DNA of 64,000 nucleotides from Sinorhizobium sp. B11. GTDB lineage: Bacteria > Pseudomonadota > Alphaproteobacteria > Rhizobiales > Rhizobiaceae. How positions within the stretch are numbered: the first letter of the stretch is position 1; every line of letters starts with the position of its first letter. The stretch spans positions 2,046,001 through 2,110,000 of the forward strand of contig CP091033.1 of NCBI GenBank assembly GCA_039725955.1, read 5' to 3'. The notes beneath the pieces are model-generated. The model did no database searches. It was not told the origin of the DNA and saw nothing but the letters and a program-made list of their open reading frames with translations. Both the position numbers and the translations under genes were made by a program. Below, one piece after another: positions 7,984-17,766 of the stretch.

Positions 7984-9509
7984 GCCGCTGCTCCTGCAAC
8001 TTCGGTTTTCGCCGACACGAGCCGCCGCCAGATCGGAGCCATTGCCTCGGCGATATCGCGATAGAGGCCATAACGGCGCGCGTAGTGGCCTTCCAGCCGT
8101 CTATCCGGGATGTAATTGCGCTCCATGCGAACCATCGAGGCCGCGCCGGCCTCGAACGACGGAAAGACGCCGGCGCCGGTTCCCGCCGCAATCGCGGCCC
8201 CGAGCGCGCCCGTCTCTCGCGAGCGGGCGATCGAAACCGGCACGCCCAGAACATCGGCGAATATCTGCGGCCAGACCAGGCTTCGCGAGCCTCCACCGGA
8301 AAGGACGGCTTCGTCGAATGTTGCCCCGGCACTGCGCATGGTCTCGACGTGTTGACGATGGCCGAAAGCGACGCCTTCAAGGACCGCTCGCACCAGATGG
8401 CCCCTCGTGTGCCAGCCGGCAACGCCATAGAAGCCGGCGCGGGCATTGCCATCCTGCTGCGCGCCATACAGGAACGGATGATAGAGCGGATCGTCGGCGC
8501 CGGGCGCGACGGCAGCGGCGAGCGCCGCGCAATGATCGAAAGGCGAGCGCCCGTCGGGCGAGGCGTCGGGGAAAAACTCCCGCACCAGCCATTCGAGGTT
8601 TGCAGCCGACGTGGCGCTGGACTCGATCGCCATGTATCGCTCCCGGTCGAATGTGGACGACATGAAGACAGGCCCGGCCAGTTGCGGCGCATCGATGATC
8701 ACCTGATTGATGCTCCAGGTCCCGGCGATGATCGAGGCAGCACCCGTCCGGGTCACGCCGGATCCGATCGCCGAAGCGACGACATCGAACAGGCCGCCGA
8801 CCACAGGTGTACCGACGGCAAGACCCGTCTGCGCGGCCGCCGCGGCCGTGACATGACCTGCGATATCCGAGCTCTCAAGCAATCGTGGCAGCATCGCCAG
8901 GCAATCGCCGAGGCCGTAGGCCTCCATCAAGTCGTCGCTGTAGCGGCGGTTGGCAACGTCAAGCAGGCCGCAACCTGTCATGTCGGATACCTCGCTGACA
9001 CGGGCATCCGTCAGGCGATTGACGATAAAGTCCTTGCAGAGGAATACCGTGCCGATCCTGCCGAAGATCTCCGGCCGGTGGCGTTTCAGCCAGGCAAGCA
9101 GCGTCGGCGTCTGCGATGGCCAAGGGCGCTGTCGACCGATCGGATAGGTGCGATCGCCGATGCCCTGTATCTGCCATTCCTCGACCAGGGCCGCAGCGCG
9201 CGTGTCGAGCGACTGGATGCCGAGCAATGGTTCACCCTCGCGATCAAGCGCGTAGAGACCGTTACCATGTCCTGCGCAGCCGATCGCGATAATCTCCTCG
9301 GGCCGGATGCGGGCCTGCTCGATGCAGCTGCTGATGACCTGACGTGCATTCGTCCACAATTCGTCCAGGCCACGCTCGACATGGCCGGGGCATGGCATGC
9401 GGCTGTGCCCCTCGGCTGACGCGGCAGCGACCTCGTTGCCCTGCCGGTCAAAGATCACCGCCTTGATCACGGTGTTGCCGGCATCGAGCCCCAACAGATA
9501 ATTTCCCAT
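7980..9509 (-). CDS. FGGY-family carbohydrate kinase
   Basis: ATP-dependent sugar or polyol kinase of 509 aa with the two-domain FGGY fold. The N-terminal phosphate-binding motif LLGLDAGNTVIKAVIFD is at about 5-21, a conserved GGLFDVVASAIG with the probable catalytic aspartate is in the middle, and the adenosine motif LSGGGSRSLVWPQIFADVLG lies in the C-terminal half. GGGGAGGAG precedes the ATG at 9509; the longer in-frame ORF to 9989 crosses the aldolase gene and is not real. Neighbours are an aldolase and a GlpD-like dehydrogenase, as for the erythritol kinase EryA. A polyol or ketose is therefore the likely substrate; L-xylulose kinase-type activity is an alternative. Overlaps the GMC gene by 4 nt. 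Confidence 0.9.
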   Translation of the reverse strand: MGNYLLGLDAGNTVIKAVIFDRQGNEVAAASAEGHSRMPCPGHVERGLDELWTNARQVISSCIEQARIRPEEIIAIGCAGHGNGLYALDREGEPLLGIQSLDTRAAALVEEWQIQGIGDRTYPIGRQRPWPSQTPTLLAWLKRHRPEIFGRIGTVFLCKDFIVNRLTDARVSEVSDMTGCGLLDVANRRYSDDLMEAYGLGDCLAMLPRLLESSDIAGHVTAAAAAQTGLAVGTPVVGGLFDVVASAIGSGVTRTGAASIIAGTWSINQVIIDAPQLAGPVFMSSTFDRERYMAIESSATSAANLEWLVREFFPDASPDGRSPFDHCAALAAAVAPGADDPLYHPFLYGAQQDGNARAGFYGVAGWHTRGHLVRAVLEGVAFGHRQHVETMRSAGATFDEAVLSGGGSRSLVWPQIFADVLGVPVSIARSRETGALGAAIAAGTGAGVFPSFEAGAASMVRMERNYIPDRRLEGHYARRYGLYRDIAEAMAPIWRRLVSAKTEVAGAAA

Positions 9510-9541
9510 GCAGAACTCCTCCCCAGGTTCAGCAACTATTT

Positions 9542-10384
9542 TCAATCGCGCTCGTAGAGCGCAAAGGCTTCCTCGCCAGTAGCGTCGCCATGCACGATGG
9601 CCATCAGCCCGCGCACGACCGCCCCTGGATTGGCGTGCTGATAGATGTTGCGCCCATAGACCATGCCGACCGCCCCCTGCCGCATCAAGGCCGCAGACTT
9701 GTCGAACACGGACCGAAGATCCTCCTTGCCGCCGCCGCGCACCAGAACCGGGCAACGCGCTGCCTCCACGACCCTGTGGAAATCTTCCGCAATGGTTGTC
9801 GGATCGGCCTTGACGATATCGGCGCCCATTTCGCGCGCAAGCCGTGTCAGGGTGACGATCTTGTCGGCATCGCCATCGACCATGTATCCGCCCTTTTCCG
9901 AGACCGGCTGCATGACCAGAGGTTCGATCATCAGCGGCATTCCGTACTTGTCGCAATCGGCGCGGACACGTGCGATGTTCTGCACGCATTGGCGAAAGAG
10001 ATCCGGCTCGTCAGGCAGCATGAAGAGATTGACGACGACGCAGGCTGCGTCCATCTCGAGCGCACCAATCAGCGGCTCGGCCTCGTTCTGCAGCACCGCC
10101 CACATGTCGCGGTGTCGAATCCTGTTATAGGGGTTACCCATGTCGATCCGCATTACCAGCGCCGGCTTGTTCTTGCCGGCGACATTCTGGAGCAGATCGG
10201 CCTGGCCATAGTTCATCTGGATGGCGTCTGGGCCAGCGGCCGTCAGCGCCTCAACGACCGATTTCATGTCCTCAAGGCCACTAAGGAACGACGGCTCGTT
10301 GCAGACGCCGTGATCGATCGCGACGTCGAGGCAGCGACCATGACCGAAGAGCCGGTTCATCCGGACTTTCATGTTGTTTCGCAT
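9542..10384 (-). CDS. Class I (DhnA/LsrF-type) aldolase
   Basis: Schiff-base aldolase of 280 aa in the DhnA/DeoC superfamily, cleaving or thiolysing a ketose phosphate. RCLDVAIDHGVCNEP carries the conserved Asp near residue 24, and the probable Schiff-base lysine is Lys192 in GADIVKADPTT. The phosphate-binding LVRGGGKEDL and a C-terminal GMVYGRNIYQH follow. AAGGAG lies upstream of the ATG at 10384. The start overlaps the end of the GlpD-like dehydrogenase gene by 16 nt. In a kinase-dehydrogenase-aldolase operon it would split the ketose phosphate made by its neighbours into central metabolites. Whether it acts like fructose-bisphosphate aldolase or like the LsrF thiolase is not decided by sequence. 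Confidence 0.88.
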   Translation of the reverse strand: MRNNMKVRMNRLFGHGRCLDVAIDHGVCNEPSFLSGLEDMKSVVEALTAAGPDAIQMNYGQADLLQNVAGKNKPALVMRIDMGNPYNRIRHRDMWAVLQNEAEPLIGALEMDAACVVVNLFMLPDEPDLFRQCVQNIARVRADCDKYGMPLMIEPLVMQPVSEKGGYMVDGDADKIVTLTRLAREMGADIVKADPTTIAEDFHRVVEAARCPVLVRGGGKEDLRSVFDKSAALMRQGAVGMVYGRNIYQHANPGAVVRGLMAIVHGDATGEEAFALYERD

Positions 10385-12105
10385 TTTTTGCTCCTTTGTT
10401 CGTTCCGTGCGGATAGGGTGAGTTCGTCGACGCCGTGGCGGTCGCGCAAAAGGGTGAGGAAGCGGCTTCGCTCCGCAGCCCGCAGAGCTGGCGTCCACGC
10501 CTTCTCCGCTGCCAGAAGATCGAGGACGGCATCCGTCATTTCGAGCGATAGCGTGCCGGTTATCGCAAGCGTCGTGCGCCGGAGCAGAACGTCATCGAGA
10601 TGCTCGACGGCTTCGTTCCTGATGAGGAAGAGTATTTCGCGCTCCGAATAGGCCGCCTGCGGCAGGGGTGCATCAGGCGCAGCCACGATGAAGGCCGCGA
10701 TCGCTTCGGCTTCCGTACCGTAGCGGGAGAAGAGTTCTCCCATGCGATCGCCGGAAATGCCTTTTTCCCTGGCTGTCCTGGCAATCCATTCCGCGCGATC
10801 CGGTGGGAATCGTCTGCCACCGCCAATTGGCCGCTCAGCCGTTGTTACGCGACGTGTCTTGCCGAGACGTTCCAGAGCGAGATCGGCCGCAAGCTCGCCG
10901 AACGAGCGAAAGGTCGTCCATTTGCCGCCGATCATGCAGAGCACCGCTGGTCCACTGCCGGAATTTTCCACGACGGTACAGAAATGGTCGCGCGGGATGC
11001 GACCGGTGAAGCTGTCCTTGCTCGTCGGCAGCGGGCGCACGCCCGAGAACTGAAAACTGATTTCCTCCGCCCGGATCTTGATGCCAGGCAGCACGAAGCC
11101 AAGCGATTGCAGGATATAGTCTCGCTCGTCGGCTTCGCAGCGCACGGTTTCGGGATCATCGACGCGAATATCGGTCGAGCCGACCAGCACCTTGCCGAGA
11201 TAGGGAAACAGGATGCAGATCCTTCCATCCTCGTTCTCGTAGTAGATCATGTGACCCGCCAGGGCGTCGTAGAGTTCGGCGTTGTCGATGATGAGGTGAG
11301 ATCCCTTGGTGCCACCCATCAGGGTTGCAGGGCGTGCATCCGGTGAGAAAAGAGTGTCGTTGGTAATGTCGATCCATCCGCCAGTTGCGTTGATGATGAG
11401 TGTGGGGTCGACCTCCGCGGAGCGGCCGCTGACAAGGTCGCGAACGACAAACTGCCCGGGACCCGCTGCACGAACGTCGGCGTAGTTCAGCGCTCCTGCG
11501 CCAGCGCCGGAAAGAAGGGCGTCATCGAGCAACTCGATGCCCAAACGTTCGGGGTGACTGATCCACGCATCGTAGTAGGTCGCAGAACTTCTGATTTCCG
11601 GGTTGAGCGCCGGCCACTTCGCAAGCGTTGTGCGTCGGCCGCGAAACTGGTGACGCGGCATCATTGCCCGTTTGCGCGTGAGGAAATCATAGATGCTGAG
11701 CCCCATCTTGATCGCGACCGCGCCGCGACGGCTGGGGCGACGGGTCAGCCCCAGGAAGCGGACGATGCCGTTGCCCAACCCCGAAAAGGCATCGAAGACA
11801 GGCACCGTCGTCGGCAAGGGGGCAACATAGTGCGGAGCGTTTCGCAACAACCGGTCGCGCTCGACAAGCGATTCCTGCACCAGCTTGAACTCGCCGTTCT
11901 CAAGATAGCGAAGTCCGCCATGCACCATCCGTGACAGCGCCGCACTCGCTCCGGAGCAATAGTCATGCTTCTCGACGAGAAGGACGTTGAGCCCCTGCAG
12001 CGCCAGCTCCCGGAAGACGCTGATGCCGTTGATACCGCCGCCGATGACGCACACGTCCACCTTCGGGCTCCGTCGAAGCCCGTCCAATATCTCTTCGCGA
12101 TTCAT
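10369..12105 (-). CDS. GlpD/EryB-like FAD-dependent polyol-phosphate dehydrogenase
   Basis: FAD-dependent dehydrogenase of 578 aa, second GlpD homologue in the window. The dinucleotide fold VDVCVIGGGINGISVFREL begins at about residue 16; CSGASAALSRMVHGGLRYLENGEFKLV, KGSHLIIDN and IGGKWTTFRSFGELAADLALE match GlpD landmarks. It is longer than glpD at 2.5-4.1 kb and clearly diverged from it. In rhizobia and Brucella the erythritol enzyme EryB is a protein of this type. Linkage to an FGGY kinase, a SorC regulator and an Rbs-type transporter suggests oxidation of a polyol phosphate other than glycerol 3-phosphate. It starts 11 nt after the aldo/keto reductase gene and its end overlaps the aldolase gene. 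Confidence 0.88.
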   Translation of the reverse strand: MNREEILDGLRRSPKVDVCVIGGGINGISVFRELALQGLNVLLVEKHDYCSGASAALSRMVHGGLRYLENGEFKLVQESLVERDRLLRNAPHYVAPLPTTVPVFDAFSGLGNGIVRFLGLTRRPSRRGAVAIKMGLSIYDFLTRKRAMMPRHQFRGRRTTLAKWPALNPEIRSSATYYDAWISHPERLGIELLDDALLSGAGAGALNYADVRAAGPGQFVVRDLVSGRSAEVDPTLIINATGGWIDITNDTLFSPDARPATLMGGTKGSHLIIDNAELYDALAGHMIYYENEDGRICILFPYLGKVLVGSTDIRVDDPETVRCEADERDYILQSLGFVLPGIKIRAEEISFQFSGVRPLPTSKDSFTGRIPRDHFCTVVENSGSGPAVLCMIGGKWTTFRSFGELAADLALERLGKTRRVTTAERPIGGGRRFPPDRAEWIARTAREKGISGDRMGELFSRYGTEAEAIAAFIVAAPDAPLPQAAYSEREILFLIRNEAVEHLDDVLLRRTTLAITGTLSLEMTDAVLDLLAAEKAWTPALRAAERSRFLTLLRDRHGVDELTLSARNEQRSKKCETT

Positions 12106-12116
12106 GATGCGATCCG

Positions 12117-13112
12117 TTACCTGTCCATAGCCGTCAGTTTCGTCGCAATGGCCGCATCGATGGCCGAGTGATCGTCCGGGTCAAGGCGGATCGTGCCAGC
12201 CCGTGCATTGTCGAGCGCCTGCGCAGGGTTGCGTGCGCCGCAAAGGGCGAATGTCACGCCGGGCTGCGCAAGCGTCCAGGCGATGACGATTTGTGCAACG
12301 CTTGCTCCGTGCTTCCCGGCGACCGGCCCGATGGCTGCGGCGAAGGCCATCGCCTTCTCGCGATTGGAAATGGAAAAGCGCGGATTGTCTCGTCGCTGAT
12401 CGTCACCGGAAAAGGCCCGATCCGGCCCGACGGCCCCGGACAAGAGGCCAAGTGCAAGCGAAGAATAGCTCAGCGTCGAAATGCCGTTCGGCCGCGTAAG
12501 CGGCAAGAGATCGGCCTCGATTTCCCGGTCTACCATGCTGAAGCGCTCCTGGATGGCATCCAGGTCGCCGACGGAAATATAGGTTTCGAGCTCGGCAGCA
12601 CTGACGTTGCTGGCACCGATCGCACGGATCTTGCCCGCGGCCTTCAGCTCTTCCAGCGCCCGCACCGTCTCCTCGATGGGGGTCGTCGGATCCTGCCAGT
12701 GGGTGATGTAGAGATCGATATGATCGGTGCGAAGGCGCCGCAGGCTCTCCTCAACCTCATAAAGGATTGCGTCGCGGCCGAGGTAGCGGTGGACCGGCTT
12801 GCGATCCTGATCGAAGAAATGTTTGCCCTTGTCCGTATGCCACACGAGCCCGCACTTGGTCGCGATGACGGCCTTGTCGCGGCGGCCTTTCAACGCCTTG
12901 CCGACGATCTCCTCGGATCGGCCAAGTCCGTAGGCGGGTGCCGTGTCGATCAGCGTCACGCCGGCATCGAGCGAAGCCTGGATTGCTGCGATCGATTCCG
13001 CCTCGTCCGTACCTCCCCACATCCAGCCGCCGATCGCCCAGGTTCCAAGCCCGACCGCGGAGGCGACCACGCCCGACCTGCCGATTTCACGCATCAACTG
13101 TTGCCCGCTCAT
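12117..13112 (-). CDS. Aldo/keto reductase of the polyol operon
   Basis: NADPH-dependent reductase of 331 aa with a TIM-barrel fold. The catalytic tetrad is visible as Asp56 and Tyr61 (TLIDTAPAYGLG), Lys86 (IATKCGLV) and a His in LYITHWQDP. The C-terminal cofactor segment VTFALCGARNPAQALDNA is present. The sequence resembles the general-stress YhdN/IolS branch. The start overlaps the SorC regulator stop by 4 nt (ATGA). In the operon it could interconvert a sugar aldehyde and its polyol; the substrate is not identifiable from sequence. Confidence 0.9.
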   Translation of the reverse strand: MSGQQLMREIGRSGVVASAVGLGTWAIGGWMWGGTDEAESIAAIQASLDAGVTLIDTAPAYGLGRSEEIVGKALKGRRDKAVIATKCGLVWHTDKGKHFFDQDRKPVHRYLGRDAILYEVEESLRRLRTDHIDLYITHWQDPTTPIEETVRALEELKAAGKIRAIGASNVSAAELETYISVGDLDAIQERFSMVDREIEADLLPLTRPNGISTLSYSSLALGLLSGAVGPDRAFSGDDQRRDNPRFSISNREKAMAFAAAIGPVAGKHGASVAQIVIAWTLAQPGVTFALCGARNPAQALDNARAGTIRLDPDDHSAIDAAIATKLTAMDR

Positions 13113-14113
13113 GCGTGCTGTCCTTTGCCTGCGGCCAACGCGAGAATGCGTGCGCCGGTTGCCTCGTCGGTAACGAGCGTATCGAGATGATGACCCCGCA
13201 TGACGCTCAAGATCGGCCCTGCCTTGTTTGGTCCGCTGGCCACGCCAATCTTCATCGGGATCGACGCGAATTCGGGAAGGGTCAGCGATACCAATGAACG
13301 ATTGAGGCTGTAGTCACACACGCTGCCATGATCATCGAGCAGATGCGCGAGCAGCTCGCATGAGGCGCGGGAGCGCTCGATCGCAGCCCGGTCGGTGCTG
13401 GAGGACGGATGCAGGTCGTAATAGCTTGAATCATCCGACAAGATCGAACCGATGCCGACGACGGCGACCTTGGCCTCACGCGCCCGTTTGAAGACATCGG
13501 CAACCGAGCGCATGTTCATCAGCATCCCCCGTTCGGCGGCGCTGTCGGCAAAGAGGGGGGCATGGATCTGGAACGAGCGGCCTCCAAGCCGGTCGGCCAT
13601 CATCGTCGAGACGTGGTTCACATCGGTGTAGTGCTTGCCCTGGACGCATCCCGTTGCCGGTATAACCTCGACGTCGAAGCGCCGCGGCGGCTGCAGGCCG
13701 GCAACGACGGCGCTGACGCCCTTGCCGCCGGTGATGCAGATGGTGTCGCCATCGGTGATCTCCTCGATGAGCAGCCGCGCCGCCGCCTCGCCAACGGCCT
13801 GCAATGCCGTTTGCGGATTGTCGGACACGGTCGGCACGACAATCGCCCGGCTGATTCCGCCAAGCGCCAGAAGCTGTTCTTCCATATCGACCAGCGGCTC
13901 GACCGGCGATTTGATCTTGATTTCCACGAGGCCGAGCTGGCGACCGCGCTTGATCAGCCGGTTGACGGTGGCGTGAGAGATGCCGAGCTGATCGGCGATC
14001 TGCGCCTGCGTCAAACCTTCCAGGAAATGCAGGACGAGAGCTTGGTGCATCTGGCGTGCGATGACGATTTCTTCGCGTGGCGCGGAGACGATCTTGGGTT
14101 TGGCAATCGGCAT
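13109..14113 (-). CDS. SorC-family sugar-responsive transcriptional regulator
   Basis: DNA-binding regulator of 334 aa. An N-terminal helix-turn-helix (LTQAQIADQLGISHATVNRLIKRGRQLGLVEI, about 34-65) is followed by a SorC/DeoR-type sugar-phosphate binding domain with CITGGKGVSAVVAGL, VIPATGCVQGKHYTDVN and VGIGSILSDDSSYY. EryD, regulator of erythritol genes, belongs to this family. The gene sits inside the operon, 1 nt after the permease stop and overlapping the reductase start by 4 nt, so it is made with the genes it presumably controls. A perfect 16-bp palindrome upstream of the first gene (17906-17921) is its best candidate operator. The ligand is probably a phosphorylated intermediate of the pathway. 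Confidence 0.9.
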   Translation of the reverse strand: MPIAKPKIVSAPREEIVIARQMHQALVLHFLEGLTQAQIADQLGISHATVNRLIKRGRQLGLVEIKIKSPVEPLVDMEEQLLALGGISRAIVVPTVSDNPQTALQAVGEAAARLLIEEITDGDTICITGGKGVSAVVAGLQPPRRFDVEVIPATGCVQGKHYTDVNHVSTMMADRLGGRSFQIHAPLFADSAAERGMLMNMRSVADVFKRAREAKVAVVGIGSILSDDSSYYDLHPSSSTDRAAIERSRASCELLAHLLDDHGSVCDYSLNRSLVSLTLPEFASIPMKIGVASGPNKAGPILSVMRGHHLDTLVTDEATGARILALAAGKGQHA

Positions 14114-14114
14114 G

Positions 14115-15104
14115 TCAGGCAGCCTTCCGCTTGTGCAAGAAATGATCGATGGAAACGGCAGCCAGGAGAATGCAGCCTTTTATCATATCCTGCCAGTAGA
14201 CCGAGACATTCAGGAGGATCAGCGAACTGCTGACCACCGACAGAAGCGCGATACCGAGGATGGCGCCAAGGATGGTGCCGGAACCGCCGCTGAGCGAGGC
14301 GCCGCCGATCACGGCAGCGGCAATGATGTTGAGTTCCATGCCCACGCCGAAGGTCGGGGTCGCCGCGCCGAAGCGCGACATGTAGATGACACCGGCAACG
14401 CCCGACAAAGTGCTGCAGAGGACGGTCACCCAAAATTTCACCTGGTTCGTCCTGATCCCCGAATAAAGCGCCGCCTTCTCGTTGCTGCCGGTGTAGAAGA
14501 CCTTGCGGAACGCTGTCGCCCTGCGCAGCAGGAAATCAAAAATCGCCACGATCGCGACGAAGATCAGAATGACGTAGGGAATGCCGTGGAACGTGCCCTG
14601 CCCGACCGCCTTGAATGACGGCGGCAACGTAAACAGCGAGAGCGGCGTTCCCTTGGTGATGATCAGGCAGACGCCCCGCACGATGACCATTGCGGCAAGC
14701 GACGTGATGAAATGGTTGAGCCCGATCACCGTCACAAAGAAGCCCATGGCACAACCAATCAAGGCGCTGGCGAGAATACCCACCAGAGACGCGCTCCATG
14801 GGTCCATCCCCATCAGGAACAGCGAGCCGGACAAGACCATCGAGAAGCAGACAACCGAGCCGACCGAAAGATCGATGCCGCCGACGATCAGAAGGATCGT
14901 CATGCCGACGACCACGATGCCCTCCACCGAGAACGACATCAGCATCGCACGGAAATTGCCCATCGTCAGGAAATGTGGGGAGGCAAAGCTCATGAGGACG
15001 CAGAGCGCGAGAATAATCGCAATCAATCCCGCTTCGCGCATCGTTCCCAGCCTCTTCCAGGAAGAGACGCGTTGTCTTGTCGCCGCCAATGCGTGATCTG
15101 TCAT
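14115..15104 (-). CDS. RbsC-type sugar ABC transporter permease
   Basis: Inner-membrane permease, 329 aa from the chosen start, of a ribose/xylose-type (CUT2) importer. About eight to ten hydrophobic segments are visible. The CUT2 hallmark MTILLIVGGIDLSVGSVV occurs early, and the coupling region ALYSGIRTNQVKFWV and the repeat AAAVIGGASLSGGSGTILGAILG later. I prefer the ATG at 15104, preceded by GGGAG 8 nt upstream; an in-frame ATG at 15143, overlapping the ATPase stop by 11 nt, is possible. It forms the transporter with the ATPase upstream and the binding protein at 17.8-16.7 kb. Confidence 0.9.
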   Translation of the reverse strand: MTDHALAATRQRVSSWKRLGTMREAGLIAIILALCVLMSFASPHFLTMGNFRAMLMSFSVEGIVVVGMTILLIVGGIDLSVGSVVCFSMVLSGSLFLMGMDPWSASLVGILASALIGCAMGFFVTVIGLNHFITSLAAMVIVRGVCLIITKGTPLSLFTLPPSFKAVGQGTFHGIPYVILIFVAIVAIFDFLLRRATAFRKVFYTGSNEKAALYSGIRTNQVKFWVTVLCSTLSGVAGVIYMSRFGAATPTFGVGMELNIIAAAVIGGASLSGGSGTILGAILGIALLSVVSSSLILLNVSVYWQDMIKGCILLAAVSIDHFLHKRKAA

Positions 15105-15132
15105 TGCCTGGTCTCCCGTCCCAGTTTTATCG

Positions 15133-16677
15133 TCAGACGGCATGCTCTGATGCCTTCGATATGTTGTGTTGACTTGCGCCGATGCCGGATGCGAGCCGCA
15201 TGACGGCCTGTTCGGTCATCGCCTCGCCCTTGACTTCTCCGGCAACCCTGCCTTCGCGGATGACGATCGCCCGATCGCAGAGACCGAGAAGCTCCGGCAG
15301 CTCGGATGTGATGACGACAATGCCGACCCCGGACCGCGCAAGCTCGCGCAGCAAACGGTGAATTTCAGATTTTGCGCCGACGTCGATACCGCGCGTCGGC
15401 TCGTCCATCAGGATCACTTTCGGATCGACCGCCAACTGCTTTGCAATGGCTACTTTCTGCTGGTTGCCCCCGGAGAGCGATGAGACGGGCATGTCGATAC
15501 CGCCCATCCGAATACCAAGACGGCGCGCCAGATCCTGTGCCCGCTCGGCCTCTGCCCTCGTGTTCAAGAGTCCCAACGGTCCCGTCAGCGACTTGAGATC
15601 GAGGGCTGCGATGTTCTGGGCGATCGACAGATCGAGAAAGACACCTGAGCCTTTGCGATCCTCGGACAGATAGACAACGCCCGCTTTCACCGCCTCAGCA
15701 TAGGACGAGACGCTAAGCACGTCGCCCCAAAGTCGAACGTCGCCTTGCCTGGTCGGGCGAAGGCCGCAGATACCCTCTGCGATCTCGGTTCGGCCGGAGC
15801 CGATGAGGCCGCCGATCCCGAGAATTTCTCCCTTGCGCAATTCAAAGCTGACATTTTCAAAGCGCGTCCCGTCGCCGAGATTGCGGACGGAAAGAATGGT
15901 TTGCTCGCTTTGCTCCGCCACCGGTTGCTTTTCGGGGTAGAGCTGCGTGATCTCACGCCCAACCATGCGGCGCACGACTTCGTCGGGCGTCAGGTCGCAG
16001 ATCCGTTCGGTGGAGACATAGCGTCCATCGCGAAAAACCGTGACCCGATCGCAGAGGCTGAAGATCTCTGCCATGCGATGGCTGATATAAATGATCGAAA
16101 TGCCGTGAGCCTTCAGATCGTTGATGATGCCGAACAGGACCTGCGCCTCCGCCTCCGTCAGAGCCGCGGTGGGCTCGTCGAGGATGAGGACACGGCAGTC
16201 GAGCGTCAGCGCCTTGGCGATCTCGACCAGCTGCTGGCTGGAAATCGGCAGATCGCCAACCTTCTGGCGAACGTCGATCGGAGCAAGGCGGTTCATTACC
16301 GCCTGAGCGTCGCGTTCCAGCCTGGCGAAATTCATCAAGGGCGACCGCCGGCGGTTCGTCGCCACCATGAACATGTTTTCGGCAACAGTGGCATCCGGAC
16401 ACAGCGCGATTTCCTGGTGTACCAGTCCGATGCCCAGCGACTGGGCAACGGCGGGAGAGGCGATTTTCACGGGCGCGCCATCAACGACAATTTCTCCCTC
16501 ATTCGGCTGCAGCACACCCGCAATGATGTTCATCAACGTCGATTTGCCTGCGCCGTTTTCGCCGCAGAGGGCATGAACCTCCCCCTTTTCAAGGTGGAAG
16601 CTCACATCCGTCAGCGCCTTGATCGTGCCAAAACGCTTGGTGACGTTGCGTATTTCCAGGGCCGGCGTCTGCGCCAT
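15133..16677 (-). CDS. RbsA-type duplicated sugar ABC transporter ATPase
   Basis: Cytoplasmic ATPase of 514 aa made of two fused nucleotide-binding domains, as in RbsA and XylG. Domain 1 has Walker [10 protein letters not shown], signature [13 protein letters not shown] and Walker [18 protein letters not shown]. Domain 2 has the usual degenerate Walker A ([11 protein letters not shown]), signature [15 protein letters not shown] and [19 protein letters not shown]. The start at 16677 follows GGGGAGAGGGAG; an in-frame extension of 21 codons is unlikely. The 66-nt gap after the binding-protein gene and 28-nt gap to the permease indicate one operon. Confidence 0.93.
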   Translation of the reverse strand: MAQTPALEIRNVTKRFGTIKALTDVSFHLEKGEVHALCGENGAGKSTLMNIIAGVLQPNEGEIVVDGAPVKIASPAVAQSLGIGLVHQEIALCPDATVAENMFMVATNRRRSPLMNFARLERDAQAVMNRLAPIDVRQKVGDLPISSQQLVEIAKALTLDCRVLILDEPTAALTEAEAQVLFGIINDLKAHGISIIYISHRMAEIFSLCDRVTVFRDGRYVSTERICDLTPDEVVRRMVGREITQLYPEKQPVAEQSEQTILSVRNLGDGTRFENVSFELRKGEILGIGGLIGSGRTEIAEGICGLRPTRQGDVRLWGDVLSVSSYAEAVKAGVVYLSEDRKGSGVFLDLSIAQNIAALDLKSLTGPLGLLNTRAEAERAQDLARRLGIRMGGIDMPVSSLSGGNQQKVAIAKQLAVDPKVILMDEPTRGIDVGAKSEIHRLLRELARSGVGIVVITSELPELLGLCDRAIVIREGRVAGEVKGEAMTEQAVMRLASGIGASQHNISKASEHAV

Positions 16678-16743
16678 GATAGCTCTCCCTCTCCCCGCTT
16701 TGCGGCCGCTGTCGGCTCCTGACCCGACAGCGGCCAGCAAGGC

Positions 16744-17766
16744 CTACTCCTCGATGCCTTTCGTACCCCGGCGCTGGAGGTACTTGTCCCAGTAGAAGTC
16801 GTCGGCATTTGCGGCCGTCACGATCGAGAGACCGTTATCGACGACGGGGATGCTCATCGGGTTGAAACCCGAACGCTTGGCGTCGTTCATCGGATCGATC
16901 AGTTCCGGATGCTTGGCAAGCCACAGCAGCATGAAGCCCTGCATGCCCTGGTTGGGATTGATCGAGCCGAAGACTTCCCCGGCCTTGATCATGTCGAGGA
17001 TGTTGGCATTGACGTCGGCGCACATGACGAGGATCTTGCCGCCGCTTTCCTTGTTTGCCTGGGCCGCGCCGATCGCCGAGTTCGCCTCCGGCATGAACAC
17101 TGCATTGAGGTTCGGGTGAGCCTGCACCAGGCTCATCAGACCCTGATAGGCCTTGTTCGGATCCTGGTTCGATGCCGCCCGGCCAACGAGCTTCATGTCC
17201 GGGTACTTCTCTTCCATTCGCGCGATGAAGGCCGCGATGCGCTTGTCGTGGTTGTCCTGACCCGGATTTTCCAGAACCGCATATTCGCCCTTGCCCCCGA
17301 GCTTCTTGGCAATTGCGTCGGCGGCATAAATGCCCTCGCGGGTATTGTCGGATGTGATGAAGGAAATGCGCTTCGACAGCGGTGAATCCGCCGCAAAGGT
17401 GACAACGGCCGTACCCTGATCGATCGCGCGATTGATCGGCTCGATGAAAGGGTCCGAGTTCATCGGGTGAACGAGGATGCCGGCCGGGTTCTGGGCAAGA
17501 GCCTGGTCGAACGTTGCGATCTGCTTGTTGACGTCATATTCCGGGGTGCCGGTATAAGCCGTCTCGCAGCCGAGCTGCTGTCCGGCCTGCTTGAACATTT
17601 CATAGACCGGGAACCAATATTCAACGCCCGACACCATGACGTTCATGACGTATTTTTCGCCGGGTTTGCAGCGAAACGGGTTTTCGGTTTCGGCCGCTGA
17701 TGCAGCCGTGCTCAGTGTCGCGGCAGCCAGAACGGCCATCGCTGTTGTGCCTAGAAAATTGCGCAA
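16744..17766 (-). CDS. Periplasmic sugar-binding protein (RbsB-like), TTG start
   Basis: Periplasmic binding protein of 340 aa for the CUT2 importer. I place the start at a TTG at 17766, preceded by GAGGAGGAAC. This gives a clean signal peptide MRNFLGTTAMAVLAAATLSTAASA with cleavage near residue 24. The longer ATG ORF from 17892 would add 42 residues without signal character. The mature part is a type I periplasmic fold (MNVMVSGVEYWFPVYEMFKQAGQQLG; GILVHPMNSDPFIEPINRAI; ADVNANILDMIKAGEVFGSINPNQG). It is the first gene of the polyol operon, and a perfect palindrome lies 140 bp upstream of the start. The ligand is unknown; a polyol or aldose is inferred from the downstream enzymes. Confidence 0.9.
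   Translation of the reverse strand: MRNFLGTTAMAVLAAATLSTAASAAETENPFRCKPGEKYVMNVMVSGVEYWFPVYEMFKQAGQQLGCETAYTGTPEYDVNKQIATFDQALAQNPAGILVHPMNSDPFIEPINRAIDQGTAVVTFAADSPLSKRISFITSDNTREGIYAADAIAKKLGGKGEYAVLENPGQDNHDKRIAAFIARMEEKYPDMKLVGRAASNQDPNKAYQGLMSLVQAHPNLNAVFMPEANSAIGAAQANKESGGKILVMCADVNANILDMIKAGEVFGSINPNQGMQGFMLLWLAKHPELIDPMNDAKRSGFNPMSIPVVDNGLSIVTAANADDFYWDKYLQRRGTKGIEE

Noticed and set aside
9510..9989. Upstream extension of the FGGY kinase ORF to 9989
   Set aside because: It runs through the aldolase gene in another frame; the ATG at 9509 has GGAGG and starts the FGGY fold.
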